A DNA stretch of 64,000 nt from Toxoplasma gondii ME49 (lineage: Eukaryota > Apicomplexa > Conoidasida > Eucoccidiorida > Sarcocystidae). Within the stretch, counting starts at the first letter, position 1. Every line of letters begins with the position of its first letter. Below are positions 10,356 to 21,480 of this stretch, piece by piece. The position numbers and the translations under genes were made by a program. A model generated the notes under the pieces. The model was not told where the DNA came from. It searched no databases and saw only the letters and a list, made by a program, of their open reading frames with translations. Location of the stretch: NCBI RefSeq assembly GCF_000006565.2, contig NC_031480.1, positions 6,131,170 through 6,195,169 of the forward strand. The letters run 5' to 3'.

Positions 10356-12190
10356 TTAAAAAATCAGCAACACGGTAGCTGCCACCGCAAGAAGAACAGA
10401 CAGTGCACTGATTCCACCTGCAAAGCCCCACGCCGCAGAGTGAGCGATAATTGTGAGGTACTCCTTTTGCACTTCAGCACTCTCGGTGAGACGCCTTACA
10501 GTAGCGCCGCTCTGGTCCCCAAAATAATCTCGCACTCTTCTCCATCTTGTGTTGGTGTTTTCCCCCTTTTCTGACTTCGACGGCATTTTCTGTTCGTGAG
10601 GCATCTGTTGTTCGGGCAGAAGCAACTGTATTTCCTCCTGTATGAAGCTGTGACACACAGAAGCTGATATTGCCTCGTCTTCTGAGACAGTTGTGCCACT
10701 AGCGACGATCCCCTTTCTCTCATGAACTCCTTTCACCGGCTGTGGTGCCTGAAATGTTTCGACACTGCTCGCCCCTGGGTCCAGATCGGACTTTTTGTGG
10801 AGTTCCTCATCCTCTGCTGCTGCTTTTATCTCTTTCTCGTCTTCACGTTTTTGTTTGAGAATGGCCTCAACCACATTGAGATTCTAAACCTCTGAAGAAG
10901 GGCGGCCTGCAGGCTTTGGCGACAGAAAATCTTCCTGTTTCCGCTGACTGACTAGGTCAGCACCACCCTCTACCTCCACGTGCTTTCGATTCTCTTCTGT
11001 TAGACCAGAACTCTCCTTTCGTGCAGGTTCAACAGTCGGGTTCGGTTCTCCGACATATTTTGGCCATTCCAGGTGTGCTACAGCTGGTGCATTCTGCTCG
11101 GCTATCGAAACAGCAGCCTGTTCTGGCTCAGTCGGTTCAGGACCGGAAGAGGCTCCTTCGTGGTGTGAATTTGGCAGTCCCACTGCACTCTGTTGCCCCC
11201 CTGCCCACTGGTTTTTTTCTGAGGATCTTCATCTTCGTGTGAGTCATGATTCCCCTGTCCCGCGCTGTCTTGGGGGTCCGCGCTGTCACCAACCTCACCA
11301 TCACCACCATCATTCTCCTGTACCTCAGGTAACTGATATTCCTGATTGTCTGGTGTGGAAGTGGGAACTCCGCTGATCTGTCCGTTAGGAACACTTTGTG
11401 CCTGCGGGGATGCCGCCCCATGGCCAGGAGACTGAGTGTCGGGATGAGTCTCACCCTCACTGCCCCCGTCCAAATCCGGTGTCCCAGTCTGCTGACCTTC
11501 AGCATCCTCAGATGGCTTACTCGGTCTCTCTGCAGCCTGACTGTTCGCTTCTGGAAGTTCCTCGCTGTCTTTTCCAGCATCGTCCTCTTGCTGCGGACCT
11601 GGCTGTACTGGATCCGGAGAAGGGCCTGAGTCTGCGGATCCAGCTGAGTCAGATGACGATGGACTTGGCGTGATGGTCAGTGAACTCGATCCGGAAGACA
11701 ATACCGTCTGGAATCGCACACAAAAACTGAAACCACCGCCCAAATACTCCGCAGGAGGATTTGTGAACCTGTACCGCAGAGGCCCTGTCTGGTAGGTTTC
11801 CCCGTTATCTTCTGCAGATGACTTCAGTTGAGCCCACAACGATTTGTCGTACCCAGAAAATGCATCCTTGAATTTCAAAGTCTTCTTGAAATCTCACGCT
11901 CCCTTCTCATACCGATAAGCGAACCCATACAAGTCCAATAAGGTCCCATCCACATCTTCGCTTGGGTTTGGCAAGTAGACGGCGGCGGCGGTTTCGTCAG
12001 TGACCTGGAGCGTACCAGAAGGTCCGAGGGAGAAGACTTACTCCACGTCCCCTTCGAGTCCAGCCTTGGGGATGGTTGCGGTAACAACGGCATTTCTCTT
12101 CGGCGTTTCACTATTTTCAGAAGCAACGCAGTGCGAGACAGTGTCCATAAGCAGGGTCAAACAAACGGCTCGAAAAATGTGCCTCTCCAT
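10356..12190 (-). pseudogene. 2C-RRL family copy 5, long class, multiply broken pseudogene
   Basis: The start (ATG 12188-12190) and signal peptide (MERHIFRAVCLTLL) survive. A TAA interrupts the frame after GLEGDVE. The first conserved cysteine codon is TGA (GA-stop-DFKK). The frame then reads LKFKDAFSGYDKSLWAQ, YRFTNPPAEY and GFSFCVRFQTVL, and continues through a long acidic middle to about 11102-11200, where a frameshift occurs. A further stop follows DFLSPKPAGRPSSEV, shortly before 10874. The last segment still encodes RRLTESAEVQKEYLTIIAHS and the tail. Its length and the DFLS motif place it with the long copies 7, 8 and 9. Possible read-through is not supported, since the lesions are independent. 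Confidence 0.88.
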
Positions 12191-13827
12191 GACGATGGGA
12201 TACTGCAACTATTATGACGGCAGTCTCAAACCATAGCGCTCACAACAGGCAGTTCGTATTTATGTTTTGTTTGAGGCAGTCACGGAAATATCTTGGGCTA
12301 TCTTTTTTATGCAGGAACTGAGGCTTGGCGATCCTCATCAAAGAAGCGTGGCGCTTCCACCTGTAGCGAGTGTAAATACGGGTGTCAGCATCGGCGGGTG
12401 GGGAAACTGCGGGGCAGACAGGAGGGTGGCTAGCGTGGCGCGGATTCTCGTGCAGCAAGGGAGGGACTGGAGGTCGACAGGGTAGGGGACGATGAACGGC
12501 AGCTGGGGAAAGCTCTCTTCCTCGATTGTCTGTGCAGAATCGAATCAGTGGGAGGAGCCATTTCAGGCCATCCTTTTTCAACATCTTGGTCGACCCTAAT
12601 AGCAAAACGAGGGTGCAACTCAAGAGTAGACATCCAGGAGGCGGCACAATTGAACGGCGTTGCTTTGTATATCAGCAGTACTAAAATGCTGAACGCAATC
12701 AAAATGGGAAGGCAAGTAAGACGATATCTGTCACAGCCACTAATGCTTAACGGATTCAAGGCCGGTTGGTGGCACACGGGGGACTTGCGGGAGCGGATGC
12801 CGAAGGGTGAAAAGGAGCCGCTGTACTTGTGGAAACATCGACACACATTGAACATAATCAGAAATCGCCTTGAAGGTTGTAGCAACTGTATTGTGCCGAT
12901 GTTTACCAAAGTATTCTGACGATTAGCACATCAAGTTTACCATTCTTTTTGTGGCCTCGGCATCTCCGTCCGCGGTCTTCAGGAGTGCGTGCAGAAAGAA
13001 TAGTTGCGGCTGGTAACCGAGTCACGTCACTGCTTCTATTGACAAATGTAAACACTTCGTAGGTTTAAAAGTTTGTATGGTCTATTCATGTGTAACTGCA
13101 TTCGTTAAACTGCTTGGATTGCACTCGTCCAGCATTCGTCTGGTCCTTGGGTAGCCATTATTCGGGCGTTCTGCTTAGCGCAGTGCCAGATAGTTACTGC
13201 TTTTGAGCGGTGCCAGAGAGGTACGGAAGACAACGCCTATACAAATTGCACGATCGCTTGCGCCCAGAGATATCAGTCAACCGAATACTTAAGACGCACA
13301 TTCCTTATCGAGGACGGCGCCTCCCTTTAAACTTGCAAGCACCTCCAGGTAGGAATGCACTTTGAAAGATGTGCTGTTGCCAAGCTGTGCCGCAGGTATA
13401 TTTCAACCTGCTGCTCAGTTATCGCCGGACTGAGTGTTGCTGATTTCCCGCAAGGCAGCAGAGGAAATCACGTGTGCGTACATCCATCAACATTTACACC
13501 ATCAAAGGCAGAAGCCATTAGCTGCGTGAAGTGACACGTAGTCAATACGGACACACTTTTGGACAAGTTTAACTTCGAAAAGCACTCATCCTTCAGAAAT
13601 TGTGCAGTACATGAGGTATGAAGATGATGAAGCTGCAACCAACTATGAAAGCAAGCGCCTCGAGGATGAAAATCCACTCCTATTCGCACAAAAACAAATA
13701 GTAGAGCCACTATGGTGGTTTCACCTGAACGGCACCATGAAGACCAGATCATGTGGCTTATCCACAGATTAGCCGCGTCTTTTCTGGAGTCTCCCTTCAT
13801 TCCTGTGTCTCTTCGAACTCAACGAAA
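12191..13827. other. Spacer between copies 5 and 6
   Basis: This holds the copy 5 upstream region and more than 1 kb of sequence in which I recognise no gene or family remnant. Confidence 0.5.
12425..12460 (-). promoter_or_regulatory. Distal conserved upstream block of copy 5
   Basis: GGTGGCTAGCGTGGCGCGG then ATTCTCGTGCAGC, followed by a G-rich run, about 240 bp before the start of the pseudogene. Confidence 0.5.
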
Positions 13828-14457
13828 TTAGGAAATCGGCGCCAGTGTTCTTGCTATAGACAGAAGAAACAATGACAAGATACCGATTCCATCCGCAAAA
13901 CTCCACGCAGCTGAGTGCAGTACAATCGTCACATACGCTTCGTTATCTGCAGGAATGTCATTGAGACGCCTCAATTGGGAGATGGTGTGTTATGCAGCAT
14001 CGCCATCAACGGGATGTCGGAAATTCCGGGAAGCCGCGGTGACCTGTTCGCCGTCAGGAATCGTTGCAGGGCCACCTTGGGTACTATGGTTCTCTTCCAC
14101 TTTCTATGGGCCTTTAGGGGGTGTCGTGGGGGGGCCGCTACTGGGAGGAATTGCGGGAGGCATCGGAGACAAGTGGCCGTCCTCTGCCTGCTTTGACTCC
14201 TCTGTCTCCTCCTCTTTGGCAGGCTCGCCACCCTCGTTTTCTTGTGCACCTGAAATTTGCCCACTGATGTGCGAATCATCATTTGGATCAGGTGCAGGCA
14301 ATTCTGGCATCTGATCCTGCCCTTCGGTATCCCCAACTTCTGGCGCTGGGGATTCCTGCGTCTGTTCCTGAGTGGATGCCGCAGACGTCGCAACAGTCGA
14401 TGTCGTGGTCTGGGGCCCAGAACCAAGAATCGTCTTGACCGCACGCAAAAGCTCAAT
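13828..14457 (-). pseudogene. 2C-RRL family copy 6, 5'-truncated fragment
   Basis: Homology to the family begins abruptly at the LSFCVR position (near 14457). Everything upstream, meaning the signal peptide and most of the domain, is absent. A one-base deletion in the CVRFKT codons shifts the frame. The rest reads as the typical acidic middle (STVATSAASTQEQTQESPAP) to about 14104. Further on, in another frame, are QLRRLNDIPADNEAYVTIVL and the hydrophobic tail ending in a TAA at 13828-13830. It is a 3' fragment, not a gene. Confidence 0.85.
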
Positions 14458-14815
14458 CACACGTCGATACCCATATCATGATCAAAAGAAGTTGGCTTCT
14501 CGTGAAGAGGTACTTAATTGATAACAAAACGTGACCGACAACCAGAAATGCTACAACATCCAAGTAAGTTCCAATATGTTTCACCTTGAATGTTTCCGGT
14601 ACAATTTGTTGAGAGTGGAGAACAGGCTTATCCAACAAAAGTATTACTGCCTCGAACACAAATCCACTTTCACGATCACGACCCCACAACGCAGTCACTA
14701 CAGTGGATTGGTCTCTGCACCCGTATTCGGACCTGTGACAAAGCCATGAATGCCGTGCCTAAATCTCTGGTCCCGTTATGCGAGCTGGCGTCAGCGCTAG
14801 TACCGGTAAACAAAA
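14458..14815. other. Short spacer between copy 6 fragment and copy 7
   Basis: This is where the 5' part of copy 6 should be. The bases upstream of the breakpoint resemble no family domain. The stretch before 14816 is the 3' flank of copy 7 and looks like the 3' flank of copy 8 (AAAGCCATGAATGCCGTG versus GAAGCCTTGAATGCCTTG). Confidence 0.5.
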
Positions 14816-16654
14816 CTAAAAAACGGACAACCATGTGGCTGTCACCGCAAGAACCAAAACTGACAATGTAGTGATTCCACTAGTGAAACCCCAAGCTGAA
14901 GAGTGCACTATAATCGTCAAGTACGCCTCCTCCACATCTGCGGCGTCTGCGAGGCGCCGCACAGCAGCACCACTCTTCTCCCCTAGAACAACAGCGAGCT
15001 CTTCCCCAGCTTCATTGTGCGTGCTTCCCCCTTTTATGGCTTCTGTATTCTCAGCTGGCGAGTCTTCAATAGATTGATTCGAGGTTACGGCATTTGCTGG
15101 CACATGCACTTGTGCTCTGTCGGAATGTTCGTGCTTTTCTGCTAAAGCGACTGGAGCATGTGCTACGTCCCCGTTTGCCTCATTCGTTTCTTTTGGAGGC
15201 TTCGAAGGCGGAGAATGTTCGGCACTGCTCGCAGGTGGGTGCTCTTCGGATCCCTGATGATGTGCCTCTTGCTTTGTGCCTCCTTCTACCTCTTCCTTGT
15301 CTCCCTGTTCCTGCATGAGAGTGGGCCCTGTCACACTGGAACTTGAATCCTCAGCTGAAGGAGAGATGACAGGATGCCGCGACAGAAATCCGTTCTCGGT
15401 CTCCTGATTTGCTGCACCGAGACTCCTTCCTGGCTCCTCACCCGTTGGCTCTTCCGTGGTGAGACCAGAGCCCTCCACTCGCGTGTCGTCAGCAGTGTGT
15501 TTCGATTTTGTGCCCGGCGTTGGCACCTTATGTTGGACACCGTCTGTTAAGTTTTCTTCGGATCCTGAGATAGGAGGCTCTGTTTGCGCATTCGATTTAT
15601 AATCTGCGTCTAACACAGGGACTGAACCTTGTGGCTTTTCCACACTTTCTGGATGCTGCTGCACATCAGCCGACGTTTGAGAGTTGAGATTTCCTAAGTT
15701 TTGGTGCGTTTGATCACCATCCAAGCCCTTGTCGTGGGAGTCTGGCTGACTTTCGTCGATGCCAGCCCCACCATGAGCACCTTCATCCTTTGGACCCTCA
15801 GGTGAGTGCGATTCGTGACGGTCACGCGTGGGGGCGGGCGAATCGCTGATGCCTCCTCCAGAAACGTTCTCTGTTGGTAGGTTAGGATCCGCGTGACTAG
15901 GAGGCTGTCCCGGCAGATGACTCTGATTATCACTGCCTCCTACAGAACCCGGTCCACCGCTAGGTCCACCTTCACCATCCCCATGTGGTTTGCTTGGCTC
16001 TGGTTCACTTGGAGCACCAACACCTGGGTTTTTCTTATCATCTTCCTCTTCACCATCTTCGGGACGCGGTCCAACTGGACCCGGAGAACTACCTGAATCT
16101 CCCGAACTAGGTGAGCCAGATGACGTTGGACTTGGCGTGCTGGTTTGCGAACTCGACTCAGATGCCAACACCGTTTTGAAGCGCACGCAAAAACTCAACC
16201 CACCACTCAAAAACTCTGCTGGAGGATTCGTAAATGTGTACATCACACGTTTTGCTGTCGATCCCTTCTGAATCACTGCCGAACTCTGCTCCTCACGAAC
16301 CCACAACGGTGTCGAGTAGCCGGGAAAAGCATCGTTAAACTGGAATTTTTGCGTGAAGTCGCATGCTCCATTCTTGTAGCGATATGCTACCGTATACATT
16401 TCTGACGCGTTTATGTCAGTATTCTCGTTGGCCCTGGGGAGGTAGACGGCCTGGGCAGTTTCGTCAATGACCCGAAGAGTGGTGGATGGTCCTAAAAAAA
16501 AGACTTGCTCCACGTCTCTTGCGAGTCCCGTTTCCGGTATGGTGGCGGTGAAGTCAACCTCATCGGATCGTTCATTTGCCTCAGACGCGGAACAAGATAG
16601 AAGGGCGCCCACAAGCAAGGTCAGACACACAGCTCGAAGTATCTGTCCCTCCAT
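14816..16654 (-). CDS. 2C-RRL family copy 7, intact long-class secreted protein (612 aa)
   Basis: Single exon from ATG 16652-16654. The frame stays open upstream but only to a TTG, so MEGQILRAVCLTLLVG is the start. Residues 1-22 form the signal peptide. The conserved domain spans about 33-170, with LGPSTTLRVIDETAQAVYLP near 54-73, Cys98 in GACDF, PGYSTPLWVREE near 111-122, and Cys156 in SFCVRF. The middle (about 170-560) is acidic, rich in Ser, Pro, Glu, Gly and His. It contains GFLSRHPVISPSAEDSSSS, which has counterparts in copies 8 and 9. RRL is at 566-568, followed by 44 residues holding YLTIIVHSSAWGF and the hydrophobic end. Function unknown; likely secreted and membrane-anchored. Confidence 0.88.
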   Translation of the reverse strand: MEGQILRAVCLTLLVGALLSCSASEANERSDEVDFTATIPETGLARDVEQVFFLGPSTTLRVIDETAQAVYLPRANENTDINASEMYTVAYRYKNGACDFTQKFQFNDAFPGYSTPLWVREEQSSAVIQKGSTAKRVMYTFTNPPAEFLSGGLSFCVRFKTVLASESSSQTSTPSPTSSGSPSSGDSGSSPGPVGPRPEDGEEEDDKKNPGVGAPSEPEPSKPHGDGEGGPSGGPGSVGGSDNQSHLPGQPPSHADPNLPTENVSGGGISDSPAPTRDRHESHSPEGPKDEGAHGGAGIDESQPDSHDKGLDGDQTHQNLGNLNSQTSADVQQHPESVEKPQGSVPVLDADYKSNAQTEPPISGSEENLTDGVQHKVPTPGTKSKHTADDTRVEGSGLTTEEPTGEEPGRSLGAANQETENGFLSRHPVISPSAEDSSSSVTGPTLMQEQGDKEEVEGGTKQEAHHQGSEEHPPASSAEHSPPSKPPKETNEANGDVAHAPVALAEKHEHSDRAQVHVPANAVTSNQSIEDSPAENTEAIKGGSTHNEAGEELAVVLGEKSGAAVRRLADAADVEEAYLTIIVHSSAWGFTSGITTLSVLVLAVTATWLSVF

Positions 16655-18106
16655 GGCGACTCCGGATCGTAATACTGACAGAATACGATCGCCGACAGTC
16701 GCAAACGCCGCCAACCCTCCCCTAGTGTTTTCGATGAGAAATCAAGCGCCCGTTACTCCGTTTTGCAATGTTTTGTCGCAAATAAATGGGTTACATTTCT
16801 GCGTACAGGAAGCGCAGCTTAGACAATCACCATGACACTCACGTCGCTTCATCAGCTGTGGTGAGCGACGTAGAGGTTCAATGTGGGTGGGCGGAAAAGC
16901 AACGGGACGAAAAGCCCGTTGACTAGCTGTGCCCGGATTTTGGTGCGGCATGGAACTGATGGAAGGATGACAGGGTGATGCTGACGATGGAAAGATACAT
17001 TCTCAGTATTAGCGTGTTGTGGTTAATGAAGAATAATCTGGAGTGAATAATCTCAGTTAAAACTCTCCTCATATGACTGTATATTTGGACAGTCATGTGA
17101 CCGCGTATTCGCCACTGTCCGCCAATGTCACTCCGCGCTAACTGGCGGGTGAACGTCCAGAGAGACCGCCGCACTAAATAAGTCCTCTTGCGTTTTCTAG
17201 TACCGTGATACCGTTGTTGCAATCCGAAATTACGACTCGAAGCGGTACAATGAAGTAACACAGTCAGATGCTAATCGAAAGCAAGGTGATTAGGACACAA
17301 CAGTAGTTTTTCTCGAAGCCGGAAGGAGATGCAGAGAAACAGGAAGCCAGAGTACTTGCTGAAATATTGCAAGATATTTCAGCCTATGAGTGAGAAAGCT
17401 ACGATTTACAGTATGTCAGAGAGACTACTCTAGTTGTAACCGCCACGTGAGTGGTAGACCAGTGGGAAGTTACAATATGCGCAGACGAATTAGCCTTTGT
17501 ATGGCCATCTGACCTCACTGGTAACGTCGAGAAGTAGTTTTCCGTTGAAGTGTCTAGTTTTCACGCTTTAGTTCACGCCTCTTGTGTGTTGGAATTCTTC
17601 GCCGCCGTTTCCGACCCTTCAGGTATTTTGATACGCAGCCAATTCGGGGGCTTTGTCGAGTACAGTTCTGAAAAGCTGCTGTGTGCGAGAGGGGGAGAGT
17701 ACACCGATTGAGAAAACAGTGAAACTATAGATCAAAATCATGTACACATTCAGAGAGGTGACCCATCCACAAGACAGAAAACGCTTGCTTGCGTTTTCTT
17801 TTAGGAAAACCCTGCGCCGCTATAGGCTACGGAACACTGCCCTGAGTACCAGAAGGCGCTGGTGTTGAGAACCGATACTTAATCGATAATAACGAGTACA
17901 ACCCAAGGTCTAGCATCGCGCTAGTGCAGCAAAAGTGTTCCTCTCTCGAGCGAAAGTCCATTCAGTCGCACGACGCTACAGCGCAGCCCCTACGATGGAC
18001 TCGCCTCTGCGTCTGTATCAGCTTTCGGCAATATCTGACGAAGCCTTGAATGCCTTGTCTATTTCCATTAATCCGTCCACTGACATTCGCATTAGGAACC
18101 ATGCAT
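16655..18106. other. Spacer between copies 7 and 8
   Basis: This holds the copy 7 upstream region (distal block near 16918, GAAGAATAAT near 17028). The stretch 17160-17715 is recognisably related to 20400-20990 in the next spacer (GTCGAGTACAGTTCTGAAAA versus GTCGAGAACAGTTGTGAAAG; AACCGCCACGTG versus AGCCGCCACGTG). No gene is seen. Confidence 0.6.
16900..16955 (-). promoter_or_regulatory. Distal conserved upstream block of copy 7
   Basis: GGGACGAAAAGCCCGTTGAC then TAGCTGTGCCCGG and GGTGCGGCATGG, about 265 bp before the start. This is one of the best-preserved versions of the block. Confidence 0.55.
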
Positions 18107-19936
18107 TCACAAGGGCGCAGCCACCTGTGTAGCTGCCAGAGCAAGAACAAGAACTGACAGTCCACTGATTCCCCCTGCAACGCCCAACGCTGTGGAATGC
18201 ACGATAATTGTTAAGTAAGTTTCCTTCTCTGTAGCAGACTCATTAAGGCGTCTCACTCGAGCGCCGTTTTGGTCCCCAGTACTACTCCTGCTCTCTTCAC
18301 CGGCTTCGATGGGCTCATTTAGCCCTTCTCTGACTTGGATATTTTCCATCCTTGAGTGGTCATGAGGTTGCGTTGATGCTACTACATTGCCTGCTGTATG
18401 AGGCAGTGAAGCAGAAGATGATTTCTTCTCATCTGCTGAGATAGCTGGTCCATTTGCCAGGTCCCCGTTTGTCTCGTGGGCTTCTTCCACAGGCTGCGAT
18501 GGCCGAGGTTCGACGTCGCTCGCACTCGGGTGCACACCAGGTTCCTTGCGGAGTTCCTGTCCATTTGCGTCGCTTTGTACGTTGTTCATGTCTTCCTGTT
18601 CCTGCTTGGCGCTCGAATGAGCTAAACTGTAGCTCGGCGCAGCAGTTGAAGGGGAACTGACAGGAAGCCGCGACAGAAAACCGGCCGGTTCCTCCTTATT
18701 TGGTAGGTCAGAATGGCCATTTGACTCCTGGTTCGTCCGCTCCACTTTTGTGACATCAGATCCTTCCTTTCGTGGAGTGTCAGCATCTTGCTTGGATTCT
18801 GCAACCTCTTCTGGAGACTCACGTTGTTTCGGGACAGTTACTTTTTCTTCAACGGAGATGGCAGGCTTCGCATCGGCTTTAGGATTCAACGGATCTACCT
18901 CAGGGTCTGAATTTGGCACATTTGGTACATTGGCTGAATCCCCAGTCTCACCAGGCAAAGTCTGAGAGTTTACGTCTCCTTTGTTTCCAGCTGCATGGTC
19001 TTGCTGCGATTCCTGTTCTTCGGTGTCTTCGTGATTCTCGCCGACACCGCTCCCAGCACCGGCACTGTGTTCCCCTTGCCCACCTGGTGACTGCGGACTT
19101 TGATTCTCTGGCAGGGAAGTGGGGGAATCGCCGGTCGAACTGTCAGGAACACTCCCTGGTGGCGGGGATGCCTCTACACGGTCAGAAGGTCCACCCTCTG
19201 TGTGATGATTGCCACTATCCATGTCTCCTTCCGAATCCGGGGCGCCGCCAGGCTGACTTACATTCCCCCCAGATGGACTACTCGATCCCCCGTCATCCGC
19301 AGTATCATCTGTGGGAAAATCCTTCTTCTCCTCCTCTTCTTCCGGAGTCGGATTAGATGGCTTGACAGAAGAATCTGAGTTTCCCAACGCAGTTGAGCCG
19401 GAGGACGGCGGACTTGGCGTGCTGGTCTGAAAACTCGATCCAGAGGGCAACACCGTCTTGAATCGCACACAAAAACTCAACCCTCTACCCAGATATTGAG
19501 CAGAAGGATTCGTGAAGGTGTACACCACAGACTTTGCTGATGATCCCTTCTCAATCGACTCCGAATCGCTTTCCTCACGAACCCATAGTGGTGACTCGTA
19601 GCCAGGAAAAACATCCTTGAATAGGATTTTCTCCGTGAAGTCACACCCTCCATGTCTGTATGGATATGCGGTAGTATATGTTTCTGACGAGTTCTGGTCA
19701 GTACTCTCAGTAGCTTTAGGCAGATAGATGGCTTTGCCGGTGTCATCAACAACCCGGAGCGTGCTGGACGGTCCCAGGGAAAAGACTTGCTCCACGTTCT
19801 TGATGAGTCCCGTTTTCGGAATCGTTGTGATGAAATCAGCCTCACCGGAATGCTCATTTGTCTCAGACGCATAACAAGATATAACGGTGCCCACAAGCAG
19901 CGTGAGACACACAGCTCGATGTATCTGTCCCTTCAT
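18107..19936 (-). CDS. 2C-RRL family copy 8, intact long-class secreted protein (609 aa)
   Basis: Single exon, started at ATG 19934-19936 (MKGQIHRAVCLTLLVGTVIS) by family alignment. An in-frame ATG at 20077 would add 47 residues and bury the signal peptide, so I do not use it. The domain has LGPSSTLRVVDDTGKAIYLP, Cys98 (HGGCDF), VFPGYESPLWVREE and Cys156 (LSFCVRF). The acidic middle is rich in Pro, Ser, Glu, Asp and Gly and includes PAGFLSRLPVSSPSTAAPS, matching the long class. RRLNESATEKETYLTIIVHS begins at 562. The tail is atypical: the family HSAAW reads HSTAL and it ends AATQVAAPL. The gene is closely related in plan and flanks to copies 7 and 9. Confidence 0.88.
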   Translation of the reverse strand: MKGQIHRAVCLTLLVGTVISCYASETNEHSGEADFITTIPKTGLIKNVEQVFSLGPSSTLRVVDDTGKAIYLPKATESTDQNSSETYTTAYPYRHGGCDFTEKILFKDVFPGYESPLWVREESDSESIEKGSSAKSVVYTFTNPSAQYLGRGLSFCVRFKTVLPSGSSFQTSTPSPPSSGSTALGNSDSSVKPSNPTPEEEEEKKDFPTDDTADDGGSSSPSGGNVSQPGGAPDSEGDMDSGNHHTEGGPSDRVEASPPPGSVPDSSTGDSPTSLPENQSPQSPGGQGEHSAGAGSGVGENHEDTEEQESQQDHAAGNKGDVNSQTLPGETGDSANVPNVPNSDPEVDPLNPKADAKPAISVEEKVTVPKQRESPEEVAESKQDADTPRKEGSDVTKVERTNQESNGHSDLPNKEEPAGFLSRLPVSSPSTAAPSYSLAHSSAKQEQEDMNNVQSDANGQELRKEPGVHPSASDVEPRPSQPVEEAHETNGDLANGPAISADEKKSSSASLPHTAGNVVASTQPHDHSRMENIQVREGLNEPIEAGEESRSSTGDQNGARVRRLNESATEKETYLTIIVHSTALGVAGGISGLSVLVLALAATQVAAPL

Positions 19937-20052
19937 GGCGACTCTGGATCGAACAATAAAATGAATACAATCACAAACAGCAGCAAACTCCACCAACATT
20001 TCCGCTTTGTATTCGAGAAGAAAGCGTGCACATTTCCCTTTTTTCAGTGTTG

Positions 20053-20103
20053 TATTTTCAAATCTGTTGAGCCCCATGTTTACTTGCAGGCGCCGCAGTC
20101 TTC
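20053..20103 (-). promoter_or_regulatory. Proximal conserved upstream block of copy 8
   Basis: AAATCTGTTGAGCCCCATG then TTGCAGGCGCCGCAGTCTTC, 117-167 bp before the start, colinear with the block before copies 2 and 13. Confidence 0.45.
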
Positions 20104-20157
20104 ACAAACCGCGTCAACTGAGCGAGTCACTACTCCGCTGTAGTAGAGTGTCCCGGC

Positions 20158-20200
20158 GACCGGGGGAGGGGGGGGCGGACGGGGCGGGAAAATCGGGTTT
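20158..20200 (+). other. G-rich run with quadruplex potential upstream of copy 8
   Basis: Four or more runs of three to eight G on the plus strand within 43 bases (GACCGGGGGAGGGGGGGGCG, then GACGGGGCGGG), about 220-265 bp before the start of copy 8. Confidence 0.4.
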
Positions 20201-21480
20201 AAGTGCTCGTGGCAGGGTTGGGGGGATAGTTGAGACGACGCTGCTGACGGCAGAAGACGCGCTCAGCTCTATTGTGTTTTGCCTAATGATGGGAAAACTA
20301 AATCGGTTCATATCGTGGGAGTGGATCCATACAGGCCCTTGTCTTTGGGAAGAGTCAATCGAGCACGCAGCCGCTACGGCCTGGCTAACTCAACGGGCCC
20401 TCTTTGGCGTCAGGTTCGAAGAGACCGCAGTCAGATAGTCCTCGTGCATTTTCCAGCACGAGGATGTTTCTTCTCTGAGTATGAGCTGTTATGCGGGGGA
20501 TTGTACTGCTATCGCAATCCCGTATGGTAATTCAAGACAAGGTACAGGTGACACAAGAGGCTACATACTCGGACACACGGAGTAATTGCAGCGAACCACT
20601 TGCCTAGAGTACTTGTTGCAGTATTGACACGCACAGAAACGTACGGATGAGGACCATGCAGCTCGAAAATAACTGTTCTTATTGTGGCAATCGCTATAAT
20701 CTCCGGCCCGTCAGTATTTTAGAAACACTGCTGTGGCGGTAGCCGCCACGTGCCGGGTAGAAGACTGAGGAGTTACTATCTGCACAGTCTGGTGTAGCTT
20801 GCTGTCACCTAATTTCATTGGTGATACCGGCATGCTATTTTCCTGACGGGTGTTCCTTTCACGCTGAATCTGTGTTTTTTCTGGTGCTCGTGTGCCGCAA
20901 TCCTTCGCCCGTTGTGCAGCCAATACGGAGGGTGTGTCGAGAACAGTTGTGAAAGATTGTTGTGAGCGGGGGCAGAGAAACGTGGTCAAGCACGCGGTGA
21001 AGACCTACGTCACACGAACACCTAAACGTTAACAGATATGACTCATCCGGATAATACAAGCAGTTACTTACGTGTTCTGCCAGAAAAATGCTGATTCAGC
21101 TGGAAATCCAATCCCGTCAATGACCAGCGAGAGTGGCAAAATGGGCAGGATATTTGTCTTTCCAGAGCAACATGTATCCACGCCATGATTAAAGTGAAAT
21201 GGTGCGTAACCTATGGGAAAAATACTTTTTTTACAAGACTTCGGAACCATTTCCCCCCTGGACAATTTGATCAAAACATGCAGGGACTTGATGGCGTGCT
21301 AGACCAGCAGGACGTCCTGCTTCGGGCAAGAATCAGTTTTCTCGAACGTGCAACCCATCCATCGTATTGATTTCCGCTTTTGCACCTGCGTTTCATCTTG
21401 TGGCAAAGTCACGAATACCTTGCCTGATTCCACCCGGTTTGTATACTCCTCTGGTCTCAGTTGTTGTAGAAAGCAATCCG

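Larger units (their letters stand above)
19937..21480. other. Spacer between copies 8 and 9
   Basis: This holds the copy 8 upstream region, including a proximal conserved block and a strong G-rich run near 20158-20200. It also holds spacer sequence related to that between copies 7 and 8. No gene is seen. Confidence 0.6.

Noticed and set aside
19937..20077. Upstream in-frame ATG for copy 8
   Set aside because: It would add 47 hydrophilic residues before the signal peptide. All other copies start at the MxGQ or MARQ-type position.
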